DNA from: Firm-08 sp045546995
GTDB lineage: Bacteria > Bacillota > Clostridia > Oscillospirales > QAKW01
DNA length: 45,880 bases
Assembly: GCA_045546995.1 (NCBI GenBank)
Contig: JAZQDW010000066.1
Location: 1-45,880, forward strand
Reading direction: 5' to 3'
The translations under genes and the position numbers were made by a program. Position 1 is the stretch's first letter. Each line of letters starts with the position of its first letter. This document shows positions 33,895-42,218 of this stretch, piece by piece. The notes below the pieces were generated by a model, which was given only the letters and a program-made list of their open reading frames with translations, did no database searches and was not told the origin of the DNA.

Positions 33895-34731
33895 TTATTC
33901 TGCCTGCAGCGCCAGCGCTCTTGCAATATCGGCCAACAGCCGTAACGCTTGCTGTCGCAGCTTTGGCGGATAATCCCGCCGTACCTTGGTTTCAATGCTC
34001 ATCGCCCCGTTAAATCCGATTTCCTTTAATGCGGCGGTAAAGTGATCCCATCGGATATCACCGCTAAAGGGGATGTCGTGGCTGTCCGAACGATGGGCGT
34101 TGTCGTGTACGTGTAAGGCTTTCAGATAACGGCCGCACTGTCGCGCCGCCTCCCCGGCATCTACACGAAATACGTTGGCGTGTCCCGTGTCCAGACAAAT
34201 GCCGCAGTTGGGCCGGTCGACCAACGCAACCAATTTTGCGATCTGCTCGGGGGTGGAGATACGTTGTTTCAGAAAGGGCATATTTTCCGCGCAAACGGTC
34301 ACACCGTAGGGGGCGGCATCATCGCACAACGCCCGAAAATGCTCGATATTCATCTCCAACGCCACGTCGGCATCCTCCGGCCCGTCCCAGCCGAAGGGCA
34401 TCATCGGATGCACCACTATATAGGGGCATTCCATAGCGGCGGTCAGCCGAATGGCACGGCGAAAATACTCTGTATTCTTCGCTCTTTTTTCGGGGGTGGT
34501 ATCGTCGGTGGGCCAGGGGCCGTGGGTCTGTACGATCCGCAGACCCACCTTTTGCGCCCGTTGCAACTCCTCTTTTGCAAGCAAGACGGCCGCCTGCTCA
34601 TCGGGCTGATAAAAAGGGGATTTTACGTCGCAGAGGTTCATATCCACACCCTCGTATCCGTCACGACGGATGGCAGCGAAATCAATGATTTTGTTGTTTG
34701 TATAAACGCCGGTAGTAATTGCCGTGATCAT
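33895..34731 (-). CDS. Sugar phosphate isomerase/epimerase family protein
   Basis: 278 aa from the ATG at 34731, which follows AAAGGATG; an in-frame ATG at 34785 would add an 18-residue tail that overlaps the promoter. The xylose isomerase-like TIM barrel is recognised from MITAITTGVYTN, YEGVDMN, IVQTHGPWP, YIVVHPMMP, GVTVCAENMP, CGICLDTGHANV, LHVHDNA and NGAMSIETK: the conserved His, Glu and Asp metal ligands are all there. Substrate unknown. Transcribed from its own divergent promoter. Confidence 0.9.
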   Translation of the reverse strand: MITAITTGVYTNNKIIDFAAIRRDGYEGVDMNLCDVKSPFYQPDEQAAVLLAKEELQRAQKVGLRIVQTHGPWPTDDTTPEKRAKNTEYFRRAIRLTAAMECPYIVVHPMMPFGWDGPEDADVALEMNIEHFRALCDDAAPYGVTVCAENMPFLKQRISTPEQIAKLVALVDRPNCGICLDTGHANVFRVDAGEAARQCGRYLKALHVHDNAHRSDSHDIPFSGDIRWDHFTAALKEIGFNGAMSIETKVRRDYPPKLRQQALRLLADIARALALQAE

Positions 34732-34752
34732 AAATTCACATCCTTTGGCTTT

Positions 34753-34781
34753 ATTATAATTTAAAAATAAAGGGAATGCAA
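34753..34781 (-). promoter_or_regulatory. Promoter of the isomerase gene
   Basis: On the minus strand TTGCAT (34776-34781), a 17-bp spacer and TATAAT (34753-34758). Its -35 lies nine bases from the -35 of the divergent promoter. Confidence 0.8.
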
Positions 34782-34790
34782 TCATTTTTA

Positions 34791-34819
34791 TTTACATTTT
34801 CCCGGTGGAAGGGTATAAT
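34791..34819 (+). promoter_or_regulatory. Promoter of the aldo/keto reductase gene
   Basis: TTTACA (34791-34796), a 17-bp spacer and TATAAT (34814-34819), back to back with the isomerase promoter. Confidence 0.82.
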
Positions 34820-34850
34820 GTTGTTGAGTAAAGCTATGGGAGGAATCGGG

Positions 34851-36029
34851 ATGAAATATCGTACCGACAAATACGGCAATCGGCTGAGCATTCTCGGCTA
34901 TGGTTGTATGCGCTTTACCCGTAAGGTGGGCATTGATTATGCCAAGGCGGAGCGGGAGATCATGGCCGCCTATGAGGGTGGCGTCAATTATTTTGACACG
35001 GCCTATATTTATCCGGGGAGCGAGGCGCTGTTGGGCGAGGTGCTGGAGAAAAACGGCATTCGCGATCAGGTGTATATCGCCACCAAACTTCCGTATTATC
35101 TTGTGAAAGACGTGGCAGGAATGGAACGGCTGTTCAATGAAGAATTGCGTCGCCTGCGCACCGATCACGTAGATTATTATTTTATGCATATGCTGGCCGA
35201 TATTGAGGTGTGGAAACGACTGCAGGATATGGGGATCGAGCGATGGATCGCCGAAAAAAAGCAAAGCGGGCAGATCCGACAGATCGGCTTTTCCTACCAC
35301 GGCGGCAGTGATATGTTTTGCCGCTTGCTGGAGGCATATAACTGGGATTTTTGTATGATCCAGTATAATTATCTCGACCGCCATTCTCAGGCAGGGGAAC
35401 GTGGCCTGCGGGCCGCCCACGCCAAGGGCTTGCCCGTGATGATTATGGAGCCGTTGCGAGGCGGTAAGCTGGTCAGCGGTCTGCCGCCGAAGGCACGGGA
35501 GTTGTTTGCCCGCGCCACCCCGAAAAGAAGCCCTGCCGAATGGGCCTTTCGCTGGCTGTGGAATCAGCCGGAGGTCACGGTGGTGCTGTCGGGGATGAAT
35601 TCACTGGCCATGGTGGAGGAAAATCTGGCTACCGCCGCCTCGGTGGAGGTGGGGCAAATGACCGAGGAAGAACAGCAGTTGCTCCGTCAGGTGGCGGACA
35701 GCATCAATCAGGCGCAAAAGGTGGGCTGTACCGGATGCGGCTATTGTATGCCCTGTCCCAAGGGGGTGGATATCCCCGGCACCTTCTCGGCCTATAACCG
35801 CCGTTTTTGCGATAGTAAATTCTGGGCGCTGGCCGATTATTTCAAATGTACGGCTATGCGTAAAAATGCCAGCGGCGCCTCCGCCTGTGTGGGCTGTGGC
35901 AAATGTGAAAAGCATTGCCCCCAGGGTATTGCTATCCGCAGAGAACTGAAAAACGCAGAAAAGGAACTGGAAGGCCCTATTTTCAAAATCGCGCGCAGAC
36001 TGGTACGGTTTTTAAAAATATTTGACTGA
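34851..36029 (+). CDS. Aldo/keto reductase with C-terminal 4Fe-4S ferredoxin domain
   Basis: 392 aa from the ATG at 34851 with GGGAGGAA upstream; the in-frame ATG at 34776 lies before the promoter -10 and is rejected. Residues 1-~280 are an aldo/keto reductase barrel: LGYGCMRF, YFDTAYIYPGSE with the catalytic Tyr region, VYIATKLP (Lys), DYYFMHML (His). The C-terminal part holds CTGCGYCMPCPKGVDIP and CVGCGKCEKHCPQGI, two ferredoxin-like cysteine motifs. Such fusions are common in anaerobes; the substrate is unknown. Confidence 0.93.
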   Translation: MKYRTDKYGNRLSILGYGCMRFTRKVGIDYAKAEREIMAAYEGGVNYFDTAYIYPGSEALLGEVLEKNGIRDQVYIATKLPYYLVKDVAGMERLFNEELRRLRTDHVDYYFMHMLADIEVWKRLQDMGIERWIAEKKQSGQIRQIGFSYHGGSDMFCRLLEAYNWDFCMIQYNYLDRHSQAGERGLRAAHAKGLPVMIMEPLRGGKLVSGLPPKARELFARATPKRSPAEWAFRWLWNQPEVTVVLSGMNSLAMVEENLATAASVEVGQMTEEEQQLLRQVADSINQAQKVGCTGCGYCMPCPKGVDIPGTFSAYNRRFCDSKFWALADYFKCTAMRKNASGASACVGCGKCEKHCPQGIAIRRELKNAEKELEGPIFKIARRLVRFLKIFD

Positions 36030-36074
36030 AAAAAGCGGGATGGCTCCGGGGTTGGAGCCATCTCGCTTTTTTGC
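36030..36074 (+). terminator. Terminator of the aldo/keto reductase gene
   Basis: AAAAAGCGGGATGGCTCC pairs with GGAGCCATCTCGCTTTTT, loop GGGGTT, followed by TTT. It begins at the stop codon. Confidence 0.93.
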
Positions 36075-36263
36075 TTATTGCAGTGGATAATTGTATTTGA
36101 CGCGTGTTCCTTATCATCGGCGGCGGCATCCTTGTAGTAATGCAGCGTCTTGCCGCTGGCGGCCGTCAAACTGCGTTGATACGTCAGCTTGCATAAAAAA
36201 TAATGTCAAAATATGGAAATTTGGCCGCTGTTTTTGTGCATATTAACTGCCGTAACGTTGTGT

Positions 36264-36292
36264 TTGACAAACAATCCCGGTGCCTATATAAT
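36264..36292 (+). promoter_or_regulatory. Perfect consensus promoter of the SIS-PfkB operon
   Basis: TTGACA (36264-36269), a 17-bp spacer and TATAAT (36287-36292). With a perfect consensus, regulation, if any, should come from a repressor; I see no obvious operator. Confidence 0.93.
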
Positions 36293-36330
36293 AATTATAT
36301 TACATATTTTAAGTCAGCAGGAGATACAAA

Positions 36331-37032
36331 ATGAGTTTATATCTGGATAAGATCATTGAAAATCTGCGTAGCATTGAAACGACCCAGGCCGATGCCTTGT
36401 CTGCCGCCGCCGCAGAGGTCTGCCGTGTGATCCGTGAGGATGGGCTGATCTTTGTGTTCGGATGCGGCCACAGCCATCTGCCCGGACTGGATGCCTTTTA
36501 TCGGGCGGGGGGACTGGCCAACGTTTCCCCCTTGCTGGACACCGACCTGATGTTGCATAACGGCGCCGCCAAAAGCAGTCGGATGGAGAAAATGAGTGGT
36601 ATCGCCCCCGAGGTCTTTCGCCGTTACGGGTTGACCAAGCGGGATATGCTGTTCGTCTTTTCCGCTTCGGGGAAAAACGCCGTACCGGTGGAGATGGCCT
36701 GCGCGGCCCGTGCAGCCGGCGTGCCTACCGTGGGCGTTTCCTCCTCCCGGTATTTTGACAAGGGTGGGCGCCTGCATCAAAACGTGGATATTCATATTGA
36801 TTGTATGGTGCCTTACGGTGATGCCTGCATTCCCGTAGGGGAGGCGGCAATGGGCGGCCTGTCCACCGCCGCCGCCTGCTTTATTCTCAACACCTGCCTT
36901 ATTGAAGGGGCAAAGGCGGCCCTTGCCTCCGGGGTCAAACCGCCCATTTACCGCAGCGGTAATATCGACGGCGGCAGAGAGCATAACGTGGTGCTGGAGG
37001 AAATGTATCTGAATCGGGTGAAGCATTTATGA
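36331..37032 (+). CDS. SIS-domain sugar isomerase-like protein
   Basis: 233 aa. A single SIS (phosphosugar-binding) domain: FVFGCGHSHLPGLDAFYRAGG near residue 38, GLTKRDMLFVFSASGKNAVPVEMA with the Ser/Thr-rich phosphate loop, and GVPTVGVSSSRYF. The family binds or isomerises phosphosugars such as amino-sugar phosphates. RBS AGGAGA; its stop overlaps the PfkB kinase start by four bases, which points to a joint pathway. Confidence 0.9.
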   Translation: MSLYLDKIIENLRSIETTQADALSAAAAEVCRVIREDGLIFVFGCGHSHLPGLDAFYRAGGLANVSPLLDTDLMLHNGAAKSSRMEKMSGIAPEVFRRYGLTKRDMLFVFSASGKNAVPVEMACAARAAGVPTVGVSSSRYFDKGGRLHQNVDIHIDCMVPYGDACIPVGEAAMGGLSTAAACFILNTCLIEGAKAALASGVKPPIYRSGNIDGGREHNVVLEEMYLNRVKHL

Positions 37033-37883
37033 GTAAGATCGCAGTGATCGGTATGGTTGGTTCTTCTACCTTTTTGTCCGTGCCGGCCTTTCATCAGGGC
37101 GGCGAAACGGTGGTGGCAGACAGCGTCCATTTCGAGCCGGGCAGTAAAGGCTTTAATCAGGCGGTAGCCGCCGCCCGTTACGGCGTGGAAGTCTCCTTTC
37201 TTGCGGCCGTAGGGGATAGCGGCGGTGACGAGATCGCCGCCTTTGCCGCCAAGGAGGGCATCGACGCCCACCTGATCCGTAAACCGGGGCAGACCGCCTA
37301 CGCCGCCATTCTGACCGATGCCACCGGCGCCAACCGTGTCACCGTTTGCCAAGGGGTCACGCTGGAGGCGCAGGACGTGGATGCCTTTGCTGTGCAAATT
37401 GCGGCGGCAGACGTACTGCTCATTAATAACGAGGTACCTGAGGCGCTCAACGTCCGCGCGGTGCAGATCGCCCGACAAAACGGCACCTTTGTGCTGTGCA
37501 ATCCGGCGCCGGCCCGACCGATGTGCCCTTATTTGTTGGATCATATCGATCTGTTCACCCCCAATGAATACGAGACGGAGCCGCTGGGGGAGAGGACCAA
37601 CCTTGTGGTCACTCTCGGCGGGAAAGGATGCTTGCTTGCCCATCGGGGGCGGATCATTCCTGCCTGCTCGCTCGGACCTGCGGTGGATACCACCGGCGCA
37701 GGAGATACCTTCAGCGGTGTGCTGGCGGCCGAGCTGTCGCTGGGGATGCCGCTGTCCGAGGCTGCCTTTGCCGCCACCGTGGCGGCGGGTATTTCCGTCA
37801 CCCGTCCCTACGCCGTTTCCTCCATTCCCGGCGGTAAGGAGATCAAAGCGGCCATGGCGCAGATCAACGCCGCAAAGGCCTAA
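37029..37883 (+). CDS. PfkB-family carbohydrate kinase (ribokinase-like)
   Basis: 284 aa. FEPGSKGFNQAVAAARYG is the N-terminal Gly-rich sugar site of ribokinase-like enzymes, and DTTGAGDTFSGVLAAE near residue 220 is the PfkB signature with the catalytic Asp and anion hole. NEYETEPLG and VVTLGGKGCLL follow the ribokinase order. It overlaps the SIS gene by ATGA. The sugar is unknown; the SIS partner suggests phosphorylation followed by isomerisation. Confidence 0.92.
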   Translation: MSKIAVIGMVGSSTFLSVPAFHQGGETVVADSVHFEPGSKGFNQAVAAARYGVEVSFLAAVGDSGGDEIAAFAAKEGIDAHLIRKPGQTAYAAILTDATGANRVTVCQGVTLEAQDVDAFAVQIAAADVLLINNEVPEALNVRAVQIARQNGTFVLCNPAPARPMCPYLLDHIDLFTPNEYETEPLGERTNLVVTLGGKGCLLAHRGRIIPACSLGPAVDTTGAGDTFSGVLAAELSLGMPLSEAAFAATVAAGISVTRPYAVSSIPGGKEIKAAMAQINAAKA

Positions 37884-37924
37884 AAATATAATTTAAATTT
37901 ATTAAAATAAAAGGAGAAAAAACT

Positions 37925-39061
37925 ATGAATCAGCATTGGATCGCGGCCTGGGGTTGCCCTACCACCCGTCCCACCCGTCGTAACGCCGAGTGGATGAAGG
38001 ACACCACCGTCCGTATGAATTTGTATATGACCGTTTCCGGAACGGCACTGCGGTTCCGCTTTTCCAATTTTTACGGTACCGAGGATGCGGAGATCACCCG
38101 CGCCTCCGTTTCGGTGGTTACCGATCAAAGCACCTGTGATGCCGACCGCCTGACCACCATTACCTTTGACGGTAAGGAAAGCGCCGTGATGGCGCCGGGA
38201 GCGGAGCTGGTCAGCGATGAGATCGACTTTGCCTTCGCCGCCGGCGAAAGCCTGGCGGTCAGCCTGTATTTCGGTAACTTTACCAAAATGAGCACCGCCT
38301 TTGGTATCTCCGATACCTTTATCTTCAATTGGGTCTCCGCAGGGGATCAGACCCACGCCGCCGCCTTCCCCGTAACGGAAAATATGACGGCGGATGCCTT
38401 CCCCTTCCTGCACACCGTAGACGCCCTGTGTGATGAAAAGTGTTACAGCATCGTTGCCTTTGGCGACTCCATCACCGCCCAGACCTGGCCCGATCGCCTT
38501 GCCCGCCGTCTCAGCGAGCTGGGCAGAGATGACGTGGCCGTGGTGCGTAAGGCCATCGGCGGCAGCCGTATTCTGCGGGACTATCCCTGTACCGCACTGC
38601 AGGCCTATGGCCTCAACGGTGTCGAGCGTTTCCGTCGTGAGGTCTTGCAGGCCGGTGTGAAGAAGGTCTTTATCCTTCACGGCATCAATGATATCATCCA
38701 TCCCGACGGCAGTTATTTCCGTCCTTGGAGCCATCAGCCCACCGCCGAGGAGATGATCGCAGGTCTGCAGACCTATATTGATTTTGCTCACGAGCACGGC
38801 ATAGAGGTCTATTTGTCCGCCATCCTGCCCTTTAAGGGCTGGCGCACCTACAGCGAGGAAAAGGACGCCCTCCGTATGGCCGTCAATGATTGGATCTACC
38901 ACCACGCCGAGGTGGAGGGCATTCTGCCCTTTGAGCAGACGGTTATGGATCCCGCCGATCCTCTGCAGATGCAACAGCAGTATGACAGCGGCGACCATCT
39001 GCATCCCCGTTCTTTGGGCGCCCAGGCCATGGCCGACAGCATCCCCGAGGAAATGCTGTAA
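37925..39061 (+). CDS. SGNH/GDSL hydrolase family protein
   Basis: 378 aa. The N-terminal ~150 residues form a beta-sandwich-like domain opening with IAAWGCPT; the hydrolase core has VAFGDSITAQ (nucleophile Ser), AIGGSRIL (Gly), LHGINDI (Asn) and SGDHLHPRSLGA (Asp-x-x-His). The order is that of secreted esterases of the TAP/RGAE type, but there is no signal peptide, so it should act inside the cell, perhaps deacetylating an imported sugar for the SIS and PfkB enzymes. RBS AAGGAGA. Its final base overlaps the next start. Confidence 0.9.
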   Translation: MNQHWIAAWGCPTTRPTRRNAEWMKDTTVRMNLYMTVSGTALRFRFSNFYGTEDAEITRASVSVVTDQSTCDADRLTTITFDGKESAVMAPGAELVSDEIDFAFAAGESLAVSLYFGNFTKMSTAFGISDTFIFNWVSAGDQTHAAAFPVTENMTADAFPFLHTVDALCDEKCYSIVAFGDSITAQTWPDRLARRLSELGRDDVAVVRKAIGGSRILRDYPCTALQAYGLNGVERFRREVLQAGVKKVFILHGINDIIHPDGSYFRPWSHQPTAEEMIAGLQTYIDFAHEHGIEVYLSAILPFKGWRTYSEEKDALRMAVNDWIYHHAEVEGILPFEQTVMDPADPLQMQQQYDSGDHLHPRSLGAQAMADSIPEEML

Positions 39062-39498
39062 TGGATTACGCCGTATTACACCGCCAACTGCAATCTCTGC
39101 TTTCGGGGCATAAAATTGCCGATCTTGCAAATGCGGCGGCCTTGCTGTATCACAATCTGCCGCAGATCAACTGGGCCGGCTTTTATCTTCTGGAAGGGGA
39201 GACCTTGATTCTGGGCCCCTTCCAGGGCAAGGTGGCCTGTATCCGTATTCCCCTCGGTAAAGGGGTCTGCGGCACCTCCGCCCTGCGGGATGAGACCCAA
39301 CGGGTACCGGACGTGCACGCCTTCCCGGGGCATATCGCCTGCGACAACGCTTCGGCGTCCGAACTTGTCATTCCGTTGCACCGTGACGGCAGGGTAGTGG
39401 GGGTACTGGATATCGATAGCCCCATTGTAGACCGCTTCTCGTCCGAGGATCAAATCGGGTTGGAGCAATTTGCTCGCCTGCTGGAGGCCGTTTTGTGA
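39061..39498 (+). CDS. Free methionine-(R)-sulfoxide reductase, GAF domain
   Basis: 145 aa. A single GAF domain of the fRMsr type: INWAGFYLL, LGPFQGKVACIRIPLGKGVC and VPDVHAFPGHIACD. Cys60, Cys70 and Cys94 match the three catalytic/resolving cysteines of the family. It reduces free methionine-R-sulfoxide with thioredoxin. The ATG shares a base with the upstream TAA. The link to the sugar genes is operonic only. Confidence 0.92.
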   Translation: MDYAVLHRQLQSLLSGHKIADLANAAALLYHNLPQINWAGFYLLEGETLILGPFQGKVACIRIPLGKGVCGTSALRDETQRVPDVHAFPGHIACDNASASELVIPLHRDGRVVGVLDIDSPIVDRFSSEDQIGLEQFARLLEAVL

Positions 39499-40034
39499 TG
39501 AAGCGAGTTATGACCGTCGGGGCGATCCTGTTTACCTTGCTTACCGTAGTTTTTGCTCTGCTTTGCCGCAAGAGCGGCGGCGTTATGCTGTCGCTGGCGA
39601 TCACGATGGGTACCTTTGCCTATCATTTTGTGATGCGCCTGCTGGTGGGCGGCGCGGTAAACGCCGTTTTCCGCAATCGGATGGATGCCTCCCGCCCTTG
39701 GTTTCGTGTTTCCGCCGCCGAGCAAAAACTGTATAAAAAACTGCGCCTTTCCCGCTGGAAGGGGCGCCTGCCCACCTACGACCCCGCCGCTTTTTCCTTA
39801 GAACAACACACTCCGGAGGAAATTCTGGGCGCCACCTGCCAGGCTGAGGTGGTGCACGAGCTGATCATGTTGCTCAGCTTTCTGCCGCTGCTGGCGGCCA
39901 TTCCCTTTGGTTCCTTCGGCGTGTTTCTCATGACTTCATTAGCGGCCGCCGTCTTTGACGGCCTGTTCGTTATGCTTCAGCGTTATAACCGTCCCCGCCT
40001 GCAACGCGCTCTCCCTCGCCTGAAAAGAAAATAG
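39498..40034 (+). CDS. Small membrane protein, CrtO acyltransferase-like
   Basis: 178 aa from the ATG at 39498 (ATGA overlap with the fRMsr stop). Two hydrophobic segments near the N terminus (residues 4-24 and 28-52), the middle motif YKKLRLSRWKGRLPTYDP, then EVVHELIMLLSFLPLLAAIP and a fourth hydrophobic stretch. The pattern resembles proteins annotated as glycosyl-4,4'-diaponeurosporenoate acyltransferase (CrtO) family, but no carotenoid genes are near, so this label describes homology only. Confidence 0.65.
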   Translation: MKRVMTVGAILFTLLTVVFALLCRKSGGVMLSLAITMGTFAYHFVMRLLVGGAVNAVFRNRMDASRPWFRVSAAEQKLYKKLRLSRWKGRLPTYDPAAFSLEQHTPEEILGATCQAEVVHELIMLLSFLPLLAAIPFGSFGVFLMTSLAAAVFDGLFVMLQRYNRPRLQRALPRLKRK

Positions 40035-40067
40035 CTTACCCCCCGTGTCCCACGGCAGGGGAAAAAT

Positions 40068-40098
40068 GAACGGCGGCAAGTGATCCTTGCCGCCGTTC
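40068..40098 (-). terminator. Terminator between convergent operons
   Basis: GAACGGCGGCAAG/CTTGCCGCCGTTC, a 13-bp perfect stem, loop TGATC. On the minus strand it is followed by ATTTTTCCCC and ends the NifX-like gene; on the plus strand the T run is weak. Confidence 0.85.
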
Positions 40099-40101
40099 TA
40101 T

Positions 40102-40494
40102 TTAGTGACAGTTATGTCCGCAACCGTGGTCGCCGCAGGTGTGACCTTCGCCGTGATGGTCGTGGTGGTCGCATTTTACGTTGGGATCAAATCCAAGTGT
40201 GCCACCGAGTAGTGCATTGACTGCGGCATCACAGCAACCGCTGACACCGCCGTAAAGTTTAATGCCTGCCTCAGCAAGCGCTATCTGTGCGCCACCACCG
40301 ATACCGCCGCAAATAAGAGCGTCAACACCGAGCGCAGAAAGTAGTCTTGCAAGCGCTCCGTGACCGCTGCCGTTGGTATCAACCACTTCGCAGTTGATTA
40401 TTTTTCCGTCCTCTGCGGTATAAATCTTAAACTGTTCGGTATGACCGAAGTGCCCAAAGATCTGTCCGTTTTCGTAAGTTACTGCAATTTTTAT
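40102..40494 (-). CDS. NifX/NifB-type dinitrogenase FeMo-cofactor domain protein, apparent AUA start
   Basis: 130 aa if translated from ATA at 40494. The frame reads IKIAVTYENGQIFGHFGHTE from there, exactly the family's usual MKIAVTYENG start, and AAAGGAG lies eight bases upstream. A GTG at 40386 would drop the first 36 conserved residues. NGSGHGALARLL, GGIGGGAQIALAEAGIKLYGG and a His/Cys-rich tail (DHHDHHGEGHTCGDHGCGHN) are typical of small metal-cluster-binding relatives in anaerobes. ATA overlaps the MATE stop as ATAA, suggesting coupled re-initiation. No nif genes are near. Confidence 0.82.
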   Translation of the reverse strand: MKIAVTYENGQIFGHFGHTEQFKIYTAEDGKIINCEVVDTNGSGHGALARLLSALGVDALICGGIGGGAQIALAEAGIKLYGGVSGCCDAAVNALLGGTLGFDPNVKCDHHDHHGEGHTCGDHGCGHNCH

Positions 40495-41876
40495 TGTGCT
40501 GTCTCCTTTGAATTTTCTATTGTTAAAGATTTCAGAGCCTTTTTAAACTGAACGGCAAACAGGATAGCGGTAAAAGTTACGGCTATCACGTCGGCAACAG
40601 GCTCTGCCGTATAAACGCCCATCGTTTTATTTGTTATCAGCTCGGGCATAATGTAGATCAGCGGCAAGAGCAAAACAAATTTGCGAACGATGGCAACGAT
40701 AATGGAACAAGGTGCATTACCGATGGAAACAAAGGTCATCTGGCAAGCGATCTGAATACCGAAGATGCACATCACTCCGCAATAAATACGAAGTGCCGTC
40801 GCAGTGAACTCAATGAGTGCTGTATCGGGCGTGAATATTCCTGCAAATATTTGCGGGAACAGCATAATAGCGCCCCAAATGATAAAGGAATACGTAAGAC
40901 AGGATATAAGCAACAACCGATAGGTTTTCTTGACACGCCCTACGTTTTTAGCGCCGAAGTTGTAACTGAGTATCGGCTGTGCGCCCTGCGCAATGCCTTG
41001 CATCGGGAGCATGGCAAACTGCATCACACTTGTAAGAATGGTCATGGCGCCCACGGCGATATCACCGCCGTGTTTAAGGAGTGAAGAATTAAAGCAGACT
41101 GAAATCACACTTTCACTGCTCTGCATAATAAAGGTCGCCGTTCCCAGTGCGATACAAGGAAAAATGAGTTTTCCGTCTATGCGGAGATTCTGTTTTTTAA
41201 GTTTCAGATAGGTTTTCTTTCCGCAAAGGAACCAAAGCACCCAAACGCAAGAAATTGCTTGGGAAAGGATGGTGGCAAGCGCCGCGCCTTTCACACCCAT
41301 CTTAAATCCGAAAATGAATAACGGATCAAGAATGATATTGCTGACAGCACCGATCAGCACCGTGATCATACTGATTTTGGTATAGCCCTGCGCCGTGATA
41401 AACGCACCCATACCAAGCGTTAGTTGCACGAATACCGTACCAATGGCGTAGATGTTCATATAATCGTTTGCGTATCCGATGGTGTTTTCGCTTGCGCCGA
41501 ACATCAAAAGCAGATCTTTATTCCAAATCAACAAAACGGCGGTCAGAACGGCGGAGATAATAATCTGCAGAGAAAAGCAACCGCCCATGATTTTTTCGGC
41601 AGAAGCATTGTCGCCTTTACCCATCGAAATGGACGCCTTTGGCGCACCGCCCGAGGCAATCAGCGCCGCAAAAGCCGAAATAATCATAATAATCGGCATA
41701 CATACGCCAACACCTGTGAGCGCAAGGCTTCCGTCTCCCGGCATATGACCGATATAGATGCGGTCAACGATGTTGTATAGCATATTGATAAGCTGGGCCA
41801 CCACCGTCGGAACCGCCAATTTAAACAGCAGCTTACCGATCGGCGCCGTGCCGAGCATTTCTTTGTTATCGCTCAT
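40491..41876 (-). CDS. MATE-family efflux transporter
   Basis: 461 aa, about twelve membrane segments in two halves. PTVVAQLINMLYNIVDRIYIGH at the N terminus and GVGVCMPIIMIISAFAALIASGGAPKAS are standard for bacterial MATE proteins (NorM/MepA-like); the second half opens near SVISVCFNSSLLKHGGD. It exports drugs or organic cations with Na+ or H+; the substrate is unknown. First gene of a two-gene operon; its last codons contain the RBS of the NifX-like gene. Confidence 0.93.
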   Translation of the reverse strand: MSDNKEMLGTAPIGKLLFKLAVPTVVAQLINMLYNIVDRIYIGHMPGDGSLALTGVGVCMPIIMIISAFAALIASGGAPKASISMGKGDNASAEKIMGGCFSLQIIISAVLTAVLLIWNKDLLLMFGASENTIGYANDYMNIYAIGTVFVQLTLGMGAFITAQGYTKISMITVLIGAVSNIILDPLFIFGFKMGVKGAALATILSQAISCVWVLWFLCGKKTYLKLKKQNLRIDGKLIFPCIALGTATFIMQSSESVISVCFNSSLLKHGGDIAVGAMTILTSVMQFAMLPMQGIAQGAQPILSYNFGAKNVGRVKKTYRLLLISCLTYSFIIWGAIMLFPQIFAGIFTPDTALIEFTATALRIYCGVMCIFGIQIACQMTFVSIGNAPCSIIVAIVRKFVLLLPLIYIMPELITNKTMGVYTAEPVADVIAVTFTAILFAVQFKKALKSLTIENSKETAQ

Positions 41877-41911
41877 GATTTTGCTCCGTAAAATTAAATT
41901 TCATAGCGTAT

Positions 41912-41940
41912 ATTATATAACATTCTTCCGCAAAATTCAA
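41912..41940 (-). promoter_or_regulatory. Promoter of the MATE operon
   Basis: On the minus strand TTGAAT (41935-41940), a 17-bp spacer and TATAAT (41912-41917), 35 bp before the ATG. Confidence 0.8.
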
Positions 41941-41981
41941 GCCGATTGAATTTTTGAAAACGGAGGTCTTTTTCTGTTTGT

Positions 41982-42033
41982 GGGCTACAAAAAAGACATT
42001 TTCAGCATTTTGCGTATGGATTCGAACTCTTAC
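41982..42033. repeat. Second copy of the ~52-bp conserved block
   Basis: Starts GGGCTACAAAAAAGACATTT and ends GATTCGAACTCTTAC; nearly identical to 9226-9278 with one gap. It stands in the same order relative to a hairpin array and a tRNA on the minus strand. Confidence 0.8.
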
Positions 42034-42038
42034 ACAAA

Positions 42039-42218
42039 TCACGGCGAAGCCGTGCATGTAATCCGTCGTAAGACGGAATGTAAGCAGCACGAAGTGTTGT
42101 ATGTCATCAAGCTGCAGGAGGGTTTATGCACGGCTATGCCGTGATGATATACCATCGCAAAGCGATGGATGATATACAGCCCCGTTGGGGCTGATGATAT
42201 GCCAAGCTTGCAGCTTGG
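42039..42218. repeat. Tandem hairpin array 3
   Basis: Successive hairpins: CACGGC/GCCGTG, TCCGTC/GACGGA, CAGCAC/GTGTTG, a degenerate unit, CACGGC/GCCGTG again (42129-42143), CCATCGC/GCGATGG (42152-42168), AGCCCC/GGGGCT (42178-42192) and CCAAGCT/AGCTTGG (42202-42218). Linkers are ATGTA-like on the left and GATGATAT on the right; starts are 23-26 bp apart. Loops are 3-4 nt. Stems differ but the design matches arrays 1 and 2. Confidence 0.78.

Noticed and set aside
36075..36263. Possible gene remnant on the minus strand downstream of the aldo/keto reductase
   Set aside because: A short open frame with ordinary codons exists (ASGKTLHYYKDAAADDKEHA) but it runs into the terminator of the reductase, has no RBS and matches nothing I recognise.
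40102..40386. GTG at 40386 as the start of the NifX-like protein
   Set aside because: It would delete the first beta strand and the conserved HFGHTE region, and it has no ribosome site; the frame is open and conserved up to 40494.
42039..42218. CRISPR array
   Set aside because: The repeated part is only 6-8 nt and the varying parts are palindromes of 15-18 nt; no cas genes are near. This is a different kind of array.
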